A stretch of DNA of 64,000 nt from the NCBI GenBank assembly GCA_000026125.1, contig CU207211.1:2976001-3040000 (forward strand). Reading direction: 5' to 3'. The translations under genes were made by a program, and so were the position numbers. Shown here piece by piece: positions 17,500 to 25,587 of this stretch. Each line of letters starts with the position of its first letter. Within the stretch, counting starts at the first letter, position 1. The stretch comes from Herminiimonas arsenicoxydans (GTDB lineage: Bacteria > Pseudomonadota > Gammaproteobacteria > Burkholderiales > Burkholderiaceae_D). The notes below the pieces were generated by a model, which did not search any database, was not told where the DNA came from, and saw only the letters and a list, made by a program, of their open reading frames with translations.

Positions 17500-18212
17500 A
17501 AATGCCAGCTATGCAATTCTATCCCGCGGATTGGCGCAAGGATCTGGCCGTGCAGGCGCTAGGCTACTTCGAGCGCGGAGTTTGGTTCGAGATGCTGTGC
17601 CTTATGCATGAGTCGAGTGAGCGCGGCGTCCTGCTTTTAAACAACGCTGCAATGCCTGAAGAAGTAACCGCACGCCTTCTCGGTTTGGATAACCAAACAT
17701 TCAACCAAACCCTAAGCACACTCCTAACCTATGGCGTAGCAAAGCGCAGGCAGGACGATAACGCGATCTATAGCAAGCGCATGGTCGCAGATGAAAAGCT
17801 GTGTGAAATACGTAGAAACGCAGGAAAACTAGGTGGAAATCCTGCTTTGCTTAACCAAAAGCAAACCACTGGGGATAAGCAAAATCCAACCCCTTCATCT
17901 TCATCTTCATCTTCATCTTCAACTACGGTTAATAAAGATGCTGCGCAAATCCTCGGCCATCTAAACCAGCAATCCGGTCGTGCGTATCAGGCGGTTCAAG
18001 CAAACCTGAACCTCATTCTCGCAAGGCTAAAAGAAGGCGCGACTCCGGACCAGTGCAAAGCAGTCGTTGATGCCAAGGTGAAGGAATGGGTCAACGATCC
18101 AAAAATGGTCAAGTACCTGCGCCCAAAGACAATCTTCAACGCTACGAACTTTGCTCAGTACGTCGGTGAGTTGTCGGAAGGCGGAGCAACTGGAGGTGAA
18201 AAATGGGAGTGA
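17496..18212 (+). CDS. phage replication protein (DUF1376-like N-terminus, Phg_2220-type C-terminus)
   Basis: 238 residues from the ATG at 17496. The N-terminal part (MQFYPADWRKDLAVQALGYF...GVWFEMLCLM) matches the DUF1376/replication-initiator-like winged domain. A Ser-rich linker (about residues 132-145) is encoded by four perfect TTCATC hexamers (17894-17917). The C-terminal part (ILGHLNQQSGRAYQA... YLRPKTIFNATNFAQYVGEL) matches the conserved phage replication-organiser C-terminal domain (TIGR02220 type), which in phages works with a DnaB-type helicase. A helicase gene follows two genes downstream, supporting a role in origin opening or helicase loading. Confidence 0.8.
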   Translation: MKMPAMQFYPADWRKDLAVQALGYFERGVWFEMLCLMHESSERGVLLLNNAAMPEEVTARLLGLDNQTFNQTLSTLLTYGVAKRRQDDNAIYSKRMVADEKLCEIRRNAGKLGGNPALLNQKQTTGDKQNPTPSSSSSSSSSTTVNKDAAQILGHLNQQSGRAYQAVQANLNLILARLKEGATPDQCKAVVDAKVKEWVNDPKMVKYLRPKTIFNATNFAQYVGELSEGGATGGEKWE

Positions 18213-18601
18213 TCGCCTCCAATGCGCAACCCATCCTTGATGCACGCCAAAAAGGATTGAAGCCTTCTGAAATGATCCTGGTGTCGTTAATTGGCCGGAT
18301 CAACGAGCCCAACCATACCGTCTACGCCAATCCTAAAACTCGCTATGAGTGGCCGTGGGTGCGTGGGTTGCAAATCTGCATCTATGCCGCCAAGGATGTG
18401 AAATGGACGGACACAGCGCGTTCTATCGCTTCTGAGCGCCCTTCTTACCTAGCCATCTGGGACGCAGACCGTTGCGAGGGTTCGGATGTCTATTTTCTTC
18501 CCCATCCAGCAGACGTCCATAAGCCTCGAAGTGAGTGGCGCTGGCATCTAGATTTCCTGCCGTGGCTTCCATTTCAGAACAGGGAGTTCGCATGCAATTA
18601 A
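18203..18601 (+). CDS. unknown protein of the replication module
   Basis: 132 residues, with Shine-Dalgarno GGAGGTG immediately before. It overlaps the upstream gene by ten bases and the helicase gene by ten bases. Trp-rich (YEWPWVRGLQICIYAAKDVKW, SEWRWHLDFLPWLPF), soluble, no recognised domain. Its place between the replication organiser and the helicase suggests an accessory replication role (inference). Confidence 0.6.
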   Translation: MGVIASNAQPILDARQKGLKPSEMILVSLIGRINEPNHTVYANPKTRYEWPWVRGLQICIYAAKDVKWTDTARSIASERPSYLAIWDADRCEGSDVYFLPHPADVHKPRSEWRWHLDFLPWLPFQNREFACN

Positions 18602-19500
18602 TCAAGGATGACATTGATTTCAACGCTTACCGCGAAGAGCCGGAAACACACAAGGTACGTCCTGCCAGCGACTTCCTCGCTGAAACGATTGCTGCGTTCT
18701 ACCCGCCCGCTGGTGCCTCATTGCCGCCGCGGCCGTTATGGGACAAAACAAACGGGAAGATAGCCTTTCGTCCAGGTGAGGTCTCGTTGTGGGCCGGCAT
18801 TAACGGCCATGGCAAAAGTATGTTCATGTCGCAGATCGAAATCGACCTGATGACGCAGGGTGAGAAAGTACTCTCCCTTTCGTTCGAAATGTTACCGGTC
18901 CGGCAGATGCAGCGTATGGCTAGACAAGCTTATGCCAACGATCAGCCTCCAATTGATTTCTTAAATCGCTTCCATGCTTGGACAACCGGCAAGCTTTGGA
19001 TGTACGACCACAACGGCTCGATCAAATGGGAAAAGGTAATGGCAGTCATGCGTTACGCACAGGAGAAATTCGGTATCACGCAATTCGTCATTGACAGCTT
19101 AATGAAGTGCGTGAAAGGCGAAACCGATTACGACGCTCAGAAAGACTTCGTGAACGAGCTGTGCGCGTTTGCTCAAGCGCGAAAGGTTCATATCCACTTA
19201 GTCCATCACATACGCAAGGGCGAAGATGAAGATCGCATCCCCGGGAAATTCGATGCAAAAGGCGCTGGCGCAATAACCGACATGGTGGACAACGTGTTTA
19301 TCGTCTGGCGCAACAAGAAGGCCGAACGAGGGGACGCCAAAGACCCCAAGGCACCTACAGCAATGCTTCGTTGTGACAAGCAACGAAACGGCGAATGGGA
19401 GGGGATGCTCGGCTTCTGGTTCCATCCCGAGTCGATGCAATACCTAGAACGGATCGATGGCATGCCAATGCGCTACGAACTTAGCAATGCGAGGCATTAA
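18592..19500 (+). CDS. DnaB-like replicative helicase (RecA-fold domain only)
   Basis: 302 residues from the ATG at 18592 (site CAGGGAG upstream); a longer frame from 18535 would overlap the upstream gene more. Walker A is G69INGHGKS76; LSFEMLP follows in the DnaB manner, Walker B is QFVIDSL, and HIHLVHHIRKGED resembles the motif-3 His region of RecA/DnaB ATPases. The N-terminal primase-interaction domain of host DnaB is missing, as in many phage helicases and helicase loaders. It probably unwinds or helps load the helicase at the element's origin. The stop overlaps the next start (TAATG). Confidence 0.8.
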   Translation: MQLIKDDIDFNAYREEPETHKVRPASDFLAETIAAFYPPAGASLPPRPLWDKTNGKIAFRPGEVSLWAGINGHGKSMFMSQIEIDLMTQGEKVLSLSFEMLPVRQMQRMARQAYANDQPPIDFLNRFHAWTTGKLWMYDHNGSIKWEKVMAVMRYAQEKFGITQFVIDSLMKCVKGETDYDAQKDFVNELCAFAQARKVHIHLVHHIRKGEDEDRIPGKFDAKGAGAITDMVDNVFIVWRNKKAERGDAKDPKAPTAMLRCDKQRNGEWEGMLGFWFHPESMQYLERIDGMPMRYELSNARH

Positions 19501-19814
19501 TGCGCGCATCTGCCTACCGACGACTAATGGAGGACTTGGAGACGATAGACGCGCCATCTACGTCCAAGGATCTCTTTGCTGCGCTTATCCGATGTCACGC
19601 AGAGCAAAACGGAAGTGCCGCCGCCTTCGAGCGCCAAGAGCGTATCAAGTTGGCGAGAAAGTTACTCGATCTCCGAGAGGCGCGCTCGATCATCTCTGCA
19701 AGGCTTCAACTTACTTATGGAATCGGAAGATCGCAAGCATACGAGGACATCAGTAAGGCACTTCAAATTGTCCGAGAACCTTACCTAAAACTGGACGAGC
19801 AAGAAGTTAAATAG
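19500..19814 (+). CDS. small HTH-like protein of the replication module
   Basis: 104 residues, starting in a TAATG overlap with the helicase stop. The last half contains a HTH-like segment: ISARLQLTYGIGRSQAYEDISKALQIV, similar in style to small terminase or regulatory subunits ('GRSQAYxDI'), but no terminase large subunit exists in the element. Called as unknown; the start and coupling are well supported. Confidence 0.6.
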   Translation: MRASAYRRLMEDLETIDAPSTSKDLFAALIRCHAEQNGSAAAFERQERIKLARKLLDLREARSIISARLQLTYGIGRSQAYEDISKALQIVREPYLKLDEQEVK

Positions 19815-19872
19815 AGACTGCAAATAATTATCGGCGCACCTATTGCGCGGCCTAACAAACAAAGGATTAACC

Positions 19873-20202
19873 ATGAATATCGTATTTTTTGGAACCGAGC
19901 TTAGCGACAAATATCCCGAAGTAATGGGTAGTTTCCTGCTCGAGTCAGAACAAGAGCACTGGCTGACACTGCAAGACGTTCTATCCGCCCTGTTTCAAGG
20001 CGACAACATTGCAATCCGGCAAGCGACACAGGACGAGATGGAAAGAGCTGAGACGTATGGCGCGCTGTACGACATCGGCAAGCAATTGGGCGTGTCGTAT
20101 GGGCGACTGCTGGATTACAAAGGCGAGGACCACGCCAAAGAGTTTATGGCGTACGTCATGGGCGTGATTGACGCGGCTAAAGCATCAGTAGAAGTCGGCT
20201 GA
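19873..20202 (+). CDS. unknown acidic small protein
   Basis: 109 residues from the ATG at 19873, which has AAAGGA at good spacing; the longer frame from 19843 has no site. It is acidic, soluble and helical in the second half (MERAETYGALYDIGKQLGVSY). It resembles no family I can name. It stands between the replication module and the two large putative virion-protein genes. Confidence 0.6.
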   Translation: MNIVFFGTELSDKYPEVMGSFLLESEQEHWLTLQDVLSALFQGDNIAIRQATQDEMERAETYGALYDIGKQLGVSYGRLLDYKGEDHAKEFMAYVMGVIDAAKASVEVG

Positions 20203-20211
20203 TCGGGGGTA

Positions 20212-21585
20212 ATGATGGACGGCATGAACGGATTATTAGATTTTGCAAAGACACCAGCCGGGCAAGGTTTGCTGGCGGCTTTCTCTGGCGGCTTGGCCGG
20301 TGCGCGACGAGGCCAACCAATTAACAGTTTAGGTAGGGCCGGTCTCGCAGGCGTTGAAGGCTACTCAAATGCTTTACAAACGCAGGGTGTGCAGGAATTA
20401 CGCGATATGCAAATGCAGAAAATCAAGAACGAATCTATGGCGTCGCAACAATCTCGTGACGCTATCAGCCGTATTGCTGCGGGGCGTGAAAAAGATCCGA
20501 AGTATCAACCTTCGTTCGCCGACCTTGCGTCAATCGATAAGAGTTCTGCACTTAAAAGCGTCATGCCGGATGGCGCAATTGACTTTGGTCTTGAGCCTAA
20601 AGTCGGCATGAACCCAACTACAGGAAAGACCGCATTTTTCGTCCAGGACAAGCGCGGCGGTACACGCTGGCTAGATGCCGCTGTGCCGCCAGATTATCAG
20701 CTCGTACCTGGCAATGAGTACAAAGCGCCCGGGGTATTCGACCGCCGAGCGGGGCAGTTCACGCCACCCGGAACAAGCGGCAACGTATCGTCTACATCTG
20801 GAAATATGCCTCCGCCTGCGGCAGAACCGCAGATCGATACGAATGCGCCATGGGCAAAGATTACTTCTCCAAAAGAGCAGGACCAGATGCGCGGTCGCGT
20901 CTACGATCAAGATAACAAACGCCTTGATGATTTGCGCAGCAAGGTGTCTGTTGGCCGCACCATCATGAGCGATCTGGAGCGGTTCGGTCAGCTAAACAGG
21001 GCGCAAGAAACCGGCGGCTTATGGAATAACCTGCCGACGCCGACGACAGACGACCAAAAGAAGGAAATGGAATCGATTACTGCTCGCCTAGCTCCAGCGC
21101 AGCGCACCCCCGGTGCCGGTAGCTCTTCCGACAGGGACGTAGACCTTTACTTAAGAGGACTGCCAGGCATTGATAAGACAGGAACGGTCAACAAGGAAAT
21201 CAGAGCGGCCTATAAAAAGCAGCTTACTGACGCCGAATCAAACTTGGGCTTCATGGAAAAATACCTCACCGACAACGGCTATTTGAGCGGCGCTGACGTA
21301 GCTCGTAAGAATGCGATCGGTAACGAAAAAACAGGCGGGCTTGATGTATCGAAACTCACGCCAGAGCAAGCGGCTTTCCTTCAACAACAAGACCCTGATG
21401 CCTTTCGGCGGGGCATAGAACGCGGCAACAAAAACAAAAGCGCGCCAGAAGCACCAAAGCAGCAGGCGGCTAACGTGTTCGATCATCTGCCAAAAGCAAT
21501 ATCGTTGAAGGGAAAAACAATCAAAGACAATCAAACAGGCAAGCTATTGCGCAGCAATGGTATGTCCTGGGTGGAGGTCAAATAA
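20212..21585 (+). CDS. large phage protein, possibly virion-internal/ejection
   Basis: 457 residues; GGGGG precedes two close ATG codons (20212, 20215). The N-terminus (LLDFAKTPAGQGLLAAFSGGLAG) is an amphipathic, Ala/Gly-rich segment of the kind that begins many phage internal-virion or DNA-ejection proteins. A middle region is Pro/Ser/Gly-rich (about 190-215), then RTPGAGSSSDRDVDLYLRGL and a helical segment (about 295-375). I recall the 'PGAGSSSDRDV.LYLR.LPGIDK' pattern from podovirus-like virion proteins, but cannot confirm it. The stop overlaps the start of the next large gene (ATAATGG), so the two are probably made together. Confidence 0.65.
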   Translation: MMDGMNGLLDFAKTPAGQGLLAAFSGGLAGARRGQPINSLGRAGLAGVEGYSNALQTQGVQELRDMQMQKIKNESMASQQSRDAISRIAAGREKDPKYQPSFADLASIDKSSALKSVMPDGAIDFGLEPKVGMNPTTGKTAFFVQDKRGGTRWLDAAVPPDYQLVPGNEYKAPGVFDRRAGQFTPPGTSGNVSSTSGNMPPPAAEPQIDTNAPWAKITSPKEQDQMRGRVYDQDNKRLDDLRSKVSVGRTIMSDLERFGQLNRAQETGGLWNNLPTPTTDDQKKEMESITARLAPAQRTPGAGSSSDRDVDLYLRGLPGIDKTGTVNKEIRAAYKKQLTDAESNLGFMEKYLTDNGYLSGADVARKNAIGNEKTGGLDVSKLTPEQAAFLQQQDPDAFRRGIERGNKNKSAPEAPKQQAANVFDHLPKAISLKGKTIKDNQTGKLLRSNGMSWVEVK

Positions 21586-23726
21586 TGGCGCGCTACGAAG
21601 TAGTGGAAGATGTGCCAACTGGCCGCTATGAGGTTGTCGATGATGCGCCTGCAAAGTCCACGCCAAAACCGAAAGAAGCGAGCACGCTGGAACGCATCAT
21701 GGCAGTTCCCGCAGGCGTAAATAAAGCGTTCTATACAAACTTAGCTGGCCTTCCCGTTGATACCGTCGCAAATGTGCTCGACCTGGGCAAGACGGCTATT
21801 GGCGCGCCATACATGGCAATTACCGGAAAGGTAGCGCCCGACTGGCTACAGGTCGGCGACAGAAAGAATGTGGCCGGCTCGTCGGATTGGATCAGCGAAA
21901 AAATTAATGATGGCGCGGAAAAGTTGGGCGTAGGCTCCCCCATTAACAATCCTCGTCCGGATGACAAAGCATCCCGAGTGCTTTATTCAACAGGACTGCT
22001 AGCCGGCTCGTCAGTCATTCCTGATCCACGCGCCAAACTCAGCGGTGCACAGCAGCTTGCAAATGCCAGCATTGGTGGCGCAGGTGGTGCGGTGAGTGGC
22101 GCAGTAGGCGAGCAGTTTCCAGAATGGGCAGGACTCGCCGGCATGACTCCATCACTCGCAATTGCAGGTGGATCGAGCGCAGTTAGAACGGCGGCGCGCG
22201 GTGGTGAATCAGGCCGCAAGAAAATGGAACAACGCGTAACCGACTTGAAGAACGGCGGAATTACTGAACCAAGCTTGGGGCTGGCAACTGATAGCAAGCT
22301 TGTAATGGGCCTGGAAAATATACTTTCGCAAACTCCTGGATCTGTTGGTCTGTATTCAAAAGCCCGGGATAAAAATGTCGAGGGCATGAAAGCCAGGGCC
22401 CATCAGATACGCGACGACATATCGCCAACTCACGGCCCGGTTGAATCAGGCGAAGCGATACAGAAAGACTTAAAAGGTGCATTCAAAGATCGCATTGGCA
22501 CCACCTACGGATTATTGAATGACAGAGTTGAGAAAGCTGTGGGGGCGAACACGCCGGTTTCTGTTGAAGAATCGATTTTGAAATCTGGACTGTTGACCAC
22601 CCCAATCGAAGGTGCCGCATCAACATCATCCAACTTCATTAATTCACGCATTAAGAAGATCAACAATGATCTGACCTCGGATGCGGGCGGCAAGCCTGCT
22701 GAAGTGGTCAATAGCAAAGTTCTTGGCGCAGATGGGAAACCAGCATTTCAAACGATTACCCCTGCCACTCAACCGCAAGGCGTACCGTTTTCGGCGCTCA
22801 AAGATCTGCGCACAAAGATAGGCAAAGAATCGCAGTCGAACGCGATCATGGGTACGCCCGAGCAAGCAGACTTCAAGCAACTGTATGGCGCAATGTCGCA
22901 AGACATGAAAAATGGTGTGCTGAATGCTGATCTGAAATCCGGCGCAAATCCATTCACGGCTGGCAGCGGCACCACCGCTTTAAATCGCGCAAACACGTAC
23001 TACAGCAAAGCAATGAATCGCGCCGATGAACTGAACTCGCTATCGAATAGATCGACGCCAGAAGGTGCGTTCAATTCCGTTTCTAGTTCTCTGAATGCGG
23101 GGCCTAGCGTTTATAAACGATTGCGCGGCGTGATTACGCCAGAGAGTCGGCAGAAGATTGTTGCAACGGTGATTGATGATTTGGGCAAGGCAACGCCAGG
23201 GCAGCAAGGAGTAGAAGGCGATGCATGGTCGCCTAGATCATTCCTAACGAATTACAACAAGCTCGACACCGGAACGCGATCTGAACTATTCAAGAGATTG
23301 CCAGGCGGGGCGCAACACGCAGATAGTCTGCGCGACATTGCGAAGGCTTCGGAGATGTTAGGTGACAGTAGCAAGCTATGGGCAAACCCAAGCGGAACGG
23401 CTCCGGCACTTACGGCACGGGGAGCGGGATATGCCCTAACTGTAGGGGCATTCTTCCAGCCTGTTTTGGCGGGTGCGACGGCTACTGGCTTAGCGCTGGG
23501 CCATCAAACATCAAAGCGGCTTTTGCTCAACCCCAAGTTCACGTCTTGGCTAGCTAAGGCACCGAAGGTTAATCCGAGGGACATGCAACGACATGCGCAG
23601 CGCCTAGTACAGAACGCTAGCATGACCGGTGATAAGCAGTTTCAGCAGGACGTGAACGAGTATTTCAAGTCAGTTGAATACGGCTTGAATAACCAGGAAC
23701 AAGACGAAGCCACCACATCCGATTAA
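21585..23726 (+). CDS. large phage protein, possibly DNA-ejection/internal core
   Basis: 713 residues. The N-terminus has a short internal duplication, RYEVVEDVPTG then RYEVVDDAPA, known from phage internal-virion proteins. A hydrophobic, Gly/Ala-rich stretch follows (about residues 160-215), then a long helical, polar region (230-590) and another hydrophobic Ala/Gly segment near residues 605-650 (GAGYALTVGAFFQPVLAGAT). This alternation of membrane-active and coiled segments is typical of ejection proteins of short-tailed phages; there is no transglycosylase motif. Translationally coupled to the 457-residue gene upstream. Its 3' end is overlapped antisense by a small membrane-protein gene (23670-23834). 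Confidence 0.65.
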   Translation: MARYEVVEDVPTGRYEVVDDAPAKSTPKPKEASTLERIMAVPAGVNKAFYTNLAGLPVDTVANVLDLGKTAIGAPYMAITGKVAPDWLQVGDRKNVAGSSDWISEKINDGAEKLGVGSPINNPRPDDKASRVLYSTGLLAGSSVIPDPRAKLSGAQQLANASIGGAGGAVSGAVGEQFPEWAGLAGMTPSLAIAGGSSAVRTAARGGESGRKKMEQRVTDLKNGGITEPSLGLATDSKLVMGLENILSQTPGSVGLYSKARDKNVEGMKARAHQIRDDISPTHGPVESGEAIQKDLKGAFKDRIGTTYGLLNDRVEKAVGANTPVSVEESILKSGLLTTPIEGAASTSSNFINSRIKKINNDLTSDAGGKPAEVVNSKVLGADGKPAFQTITPATQPQGVPFSALKDLRTKIGKESQSNAIMGTPEQADFKQLYGAMSQDMKNGVLNADLKSGANPFTAGSGTTALNRANTYYSKAMNRADELNSLSNRSTPEGAFNSVSSSLNAGPSVYKRLRGVITPESRQKIVATVIDDLGKATPGQQGVEGDAWSPRSFLTNYNKLDTGTRSELFKRLPGGAQHADSLRDIAKASEMLGDSSKLWANPSGTAPALTARGAGYALTVGAFFQPVLAGATATGLALGHQTSKRLLLNPKFTSWLAKAPKVNPRDMQRHAQRLVQNASMTGDKQFQQDVNEYFKSVEYGLNNQEQDEATTSD

Positions 23727-23834
23727 CGCTAGAGGAAGGCCAAGCCCGAGTATGGTGAACTTGGCATCCTCTGCTTCTGAGCTGGACGAATCGTATGAAG
23801 ATGATGATCGGTTGTCGTATTCGGGCAGTTTCAT
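23670..23834 (-). CDS. small single-span membrane protein, antisense to the ejection-like gene end
   Basis: 54 residues. The ATG at 23834 has a strong Shine-Dalgarno (GGAAAGG, seven bases upstream on the minus strand). The first ~24 residues are polar and Ser-rich with acids; residues about 25-53 are one hydrophobic helix (FTILGLGLPLALIGCGGFVL then FLVIQAVF). The last 57 bases run antisense to the end of the 713-residue gene. The topology would suit a holin-like, superinfection-exclusion or toxin-like peptide, but no family is recognised. Confidence 0.5.
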   Translation of the reverse strand: MKLPEYDNRSSSSYDSSSSEAEDAKFTILGLGLPLALIGCGGFVLFLVIQAVFN

Positions 23835-23904
23835 TTAATGCCTTTCCATTGGCCAGAATGAAGTATATCCAGAAAGTCCGCAGAACATGAAAGGTAAAAC
23901 AGTA

Positions 23905-24588
23905 ATGCCAAGCAAAGGACAAGTAGCTAAGAAGGCCGCGCTGCCAGCTATACCCGATGACGTAAGGGCAGGCAATCCCAACACTCTGCAATTCAAAAAG
24001 CGTGACGACGAGACAGAGGCAGCGGCACTTTCAAGAGCAGTGGCAAGCCCTAGCGTTAATGCAGGCATGACGATGCTCCAATTCCACCCTTTGAAGACCG
24101 GGGCGAGCGTGACCGACCTCGTAGCGCAGATCGGCGAGCATGCTAAGACCGTTCGCGATGGGAATATGAACCGGCCAGAGGCTATGCTAGTCGCACAAGC
24201 TCACACACTGGATACCATCTTCAATTCTTTAGCTCAGCGGGCAGCTCAAAACATGGCAGCTGGCCACATGCACGCGACCGATACTTATCTGCGCATGGCT
24301 TTGAAAGCGCAAAGCCAGTGCCGCACTACCATCGAGGCATTGGGCGAACTGAAATACCCTAAGACCGCCACCTTCATTAAGCAGCAGAACGTCGCCAATC
24401 AGCAGCAAGTGAATAACGGTTCCGCACCCAGTACGCACGCGCACGCGCATGGAAAAGATATAACCCCGACGAACAAACTATTATCGGAGCAAAAGAATGA
24501 GACGTTGGACGCAGGAAGAAAGAGATCGGCAAGCCGCGTTAATTCAAAGCTGGAGGCCGTGGGAGCGGTCAACGGGGCCAAGCACTGA
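23905..24588 (+). CDS. conserved phage-element protein of unknown function
   Basis: 227 residues from the ATG at 23905 (AAAGG nine bases upstream); the in-frame ATG at 23887 has no site. The N-terminal ~55 residues are Ala/Lys-rich, the core (60-165) is helical with HATDTYLRMALKAQSQCRTT and QQVNNG, a pattern I recall from many proteobacterial hypothetical proteins paired with a downstream 'RRWTxEER..WRPWERSTGP' protein, as is the case here. The His-rich end (THAHAHGKD) may bind metal. It overlaps the next gene by 92 bases in a different frame. Confidence 0.65.
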   Translation: MPSKGQVAKKAALPAIPDDVRAGNPNTLQFKKRDDETEAAALSRAVASPSVNAGMTMLQFHPLKTGASVTDLVAQIGEHAKTVRDGNMNRPEAMLVAQAHTLDTIFNSLAQRAAQNMAAGHMHATDTYLRMALKAQSQCRTTIEALGELKYPKTATFIKQQNVANQQQVNNGSAPSTHAHAHGKDITPTNKLLSEQKNETLDAGRKRSASRVNSKLEAVGAVNGAKH

Positions 24589-24727
24589 AAAGGGTAAGAA
24601 ACAGTCTGCGAATAACGCAACCAAGCACGGCATGCGCTCGGCGGGATGGCGGGAATACAAAAGGCAAGTAAACCATCTTATTTCAGACGCTCACAAGCTA
24701 GAGCAAATCATCATCTCGAAAGCTTGA
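24497..24727 (+). CDS. small conserved basic protein, partner of the upstream gene
   Basis: 76 residues, with Shine-Dalgarno CGGAG. The N-terminus RRWTQEERDRQAALIQSWRP followed by WERSTGP and a Lys/Asn-rich segment is a pattern known from a widespread small family of unknown role, often next to relatives of the 227-residue protein upstream. It overlaps that gene by 92 bases in another frame, and both frames look truly coding. Probably nucleic-acid binding from its charge (inference). Confidence 0.65.
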   Translation: MRRWTQEERDRQAALIQSWRPWERSTGPSTEKGKKQSANNATKHGMRSAGWREYKRQVNHLISDAHKLEQIIISKA

Positions 24728-24735
24728 TCCACCGC

Positions 24736-25395
24736 TCAGCGCCTCAGATCGGCAACTGACGGCAATGTTTTATCATTTTCTAAAAACATAAATGGCGTGC
24801 CTGGCAACGGAACGAACCCGAGCTTTCGATAATGCTTTTTTAAGCTAGCAGTAGCGCTTCGGCTGTTCTTATCAAAAGCTGTCAGAACTAATTGCTCCTT
24901 CCAGTCATCATCACGATGAATTTCCATTTCGAATTGAAGGGGGAAGGGCTTTATTGCAGTTATGCCGGCGCCAATTCCAAAGCGCAGAATAAGTCTGCGC
25001 ATCGTTATTAAGCCCAAGTTGTACGAACGAAATGCAGGAAGAATCTCAAGACGATCTATGATCAGGACATTGCCAATCAAGTAATCGGCCTTAAGCGCCT
25101 TCAATAGCTTCTCACTGAACTCCTCTGAATTAATGTCATAAATGGCCTCATAGTAGTCGACGGTTTCTTGATAGGTGTCGAAAATATCGTACAGGGAGAC
25201 CTTGTTGTAATTGAACGCCGCGTTAGCATCAACGTAATATGCTCGGAATTTTCCAACTGTAATTACTTCATCTGATGGATCTCCTGCGACGACTCTTCCA
25301 GTCAACGTGTAAATGAAGTCGTCAGGCGATGAGGCGTGCATCGGCTCTTCGCTTTCATCTATCTTTAAGTAAAAATAATGGTCGTTGATAAGCAT
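24736..25395 (-). CDS. GNAT-like acetyltransferase-fold protein (cargo)
   Basis: 219 residues, on the strand opposite to its neighbours, typical of a cargo gene. The middle has ILPAFRSYNLGLITMRRLI, similar to GNAT motif A, and the end has SLKKHYRKLGFVPLPGTPFMF, the usual motif B region with the 'YxkLGF' signature. The N-terminal ~80 residues are an acidic extension. Substrate unknown. AT-rich, with atypical codon use compared with the chromosome. The 3' end lies eight bases from the end of the 76-residue gene (convergent). Confidence 0.6.
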   Translation of the reverse strand: MLINDHYFYLKIDESEEPMHASSPDDFIYTLTGRVVAGDPSDEVITVGKFRAYYVDANAAFNYNKVSLYDIFDTYQETVDYYEAIYDINSEEFSEKLLKALKADYLIGNVLIIDRLEILPAFRSYNLGLITMRRLILRFGIGAGITAIKPFPLQFEMEIHRDDDWKEQLVLTAFDKNSRSATASLKKHYRKLGFVPLPGTPFMFLENDKTLPSVADLRR

Positions 25396-25446
25396 GATGT
25401 AAATATCCCATAAATATTGGATGTGCCGCGAAGCAAAATCAGATAT

Positions 25447-25560
25447 ATGTACGGTGGTGATCCTGGAGATCTCCGGACAAAGAAGAATTTGGAACTGTAC
25501 GGACAGCTCGTACAGTTGAAAATTGAGTTGAAGTTGCGCGAGTTAAGTTTTCTCACCTAG
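25447..25560 (+). CDS. possible 37-residue peptide
   Basis: An ATG-to-TAG frame beginning MYGGDPGDLRTKKN and continuing as an amphipathic Leu/Lys helix (LELYGQLVQLKIELKLREL). There is no good Shine-Dalgarno, and the frame contains two palindromes, so it may be fortuitous. Listed because the composition is peptide-like and it fills the gap between divergent genes. Confidence 0.3.
   Translation: MYGGDPGDLRTKKNLELYGQLVQLKIELKLRELSFLT
25465..25517. promoter_or_regulatory. palindromes between divergent cargo genes
   Basis: GGAGATCTCC is a perfect 10-base palindrome at 25465-25474. AACTGTACG (25493-25501) and CGTACAGTT (25509-25517) form a 9-bp inverted repeat with a 7-base spacer. They lie in the 190-base gap between the GNAT-like gene (minus) and the secreted-protein gene (plus) and could be operators. 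Confidence 0.35.
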
Positions 25561-25587
25561 TTGGTAACAATAAAATAAGAGGCGGGT

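Noticed and set aside
17894-17917. Short tandem repeat as a CRISPR or phase-variable switch
   Set aside because: Units are six bases with no spacers, and changes in number would keep the reading frame.
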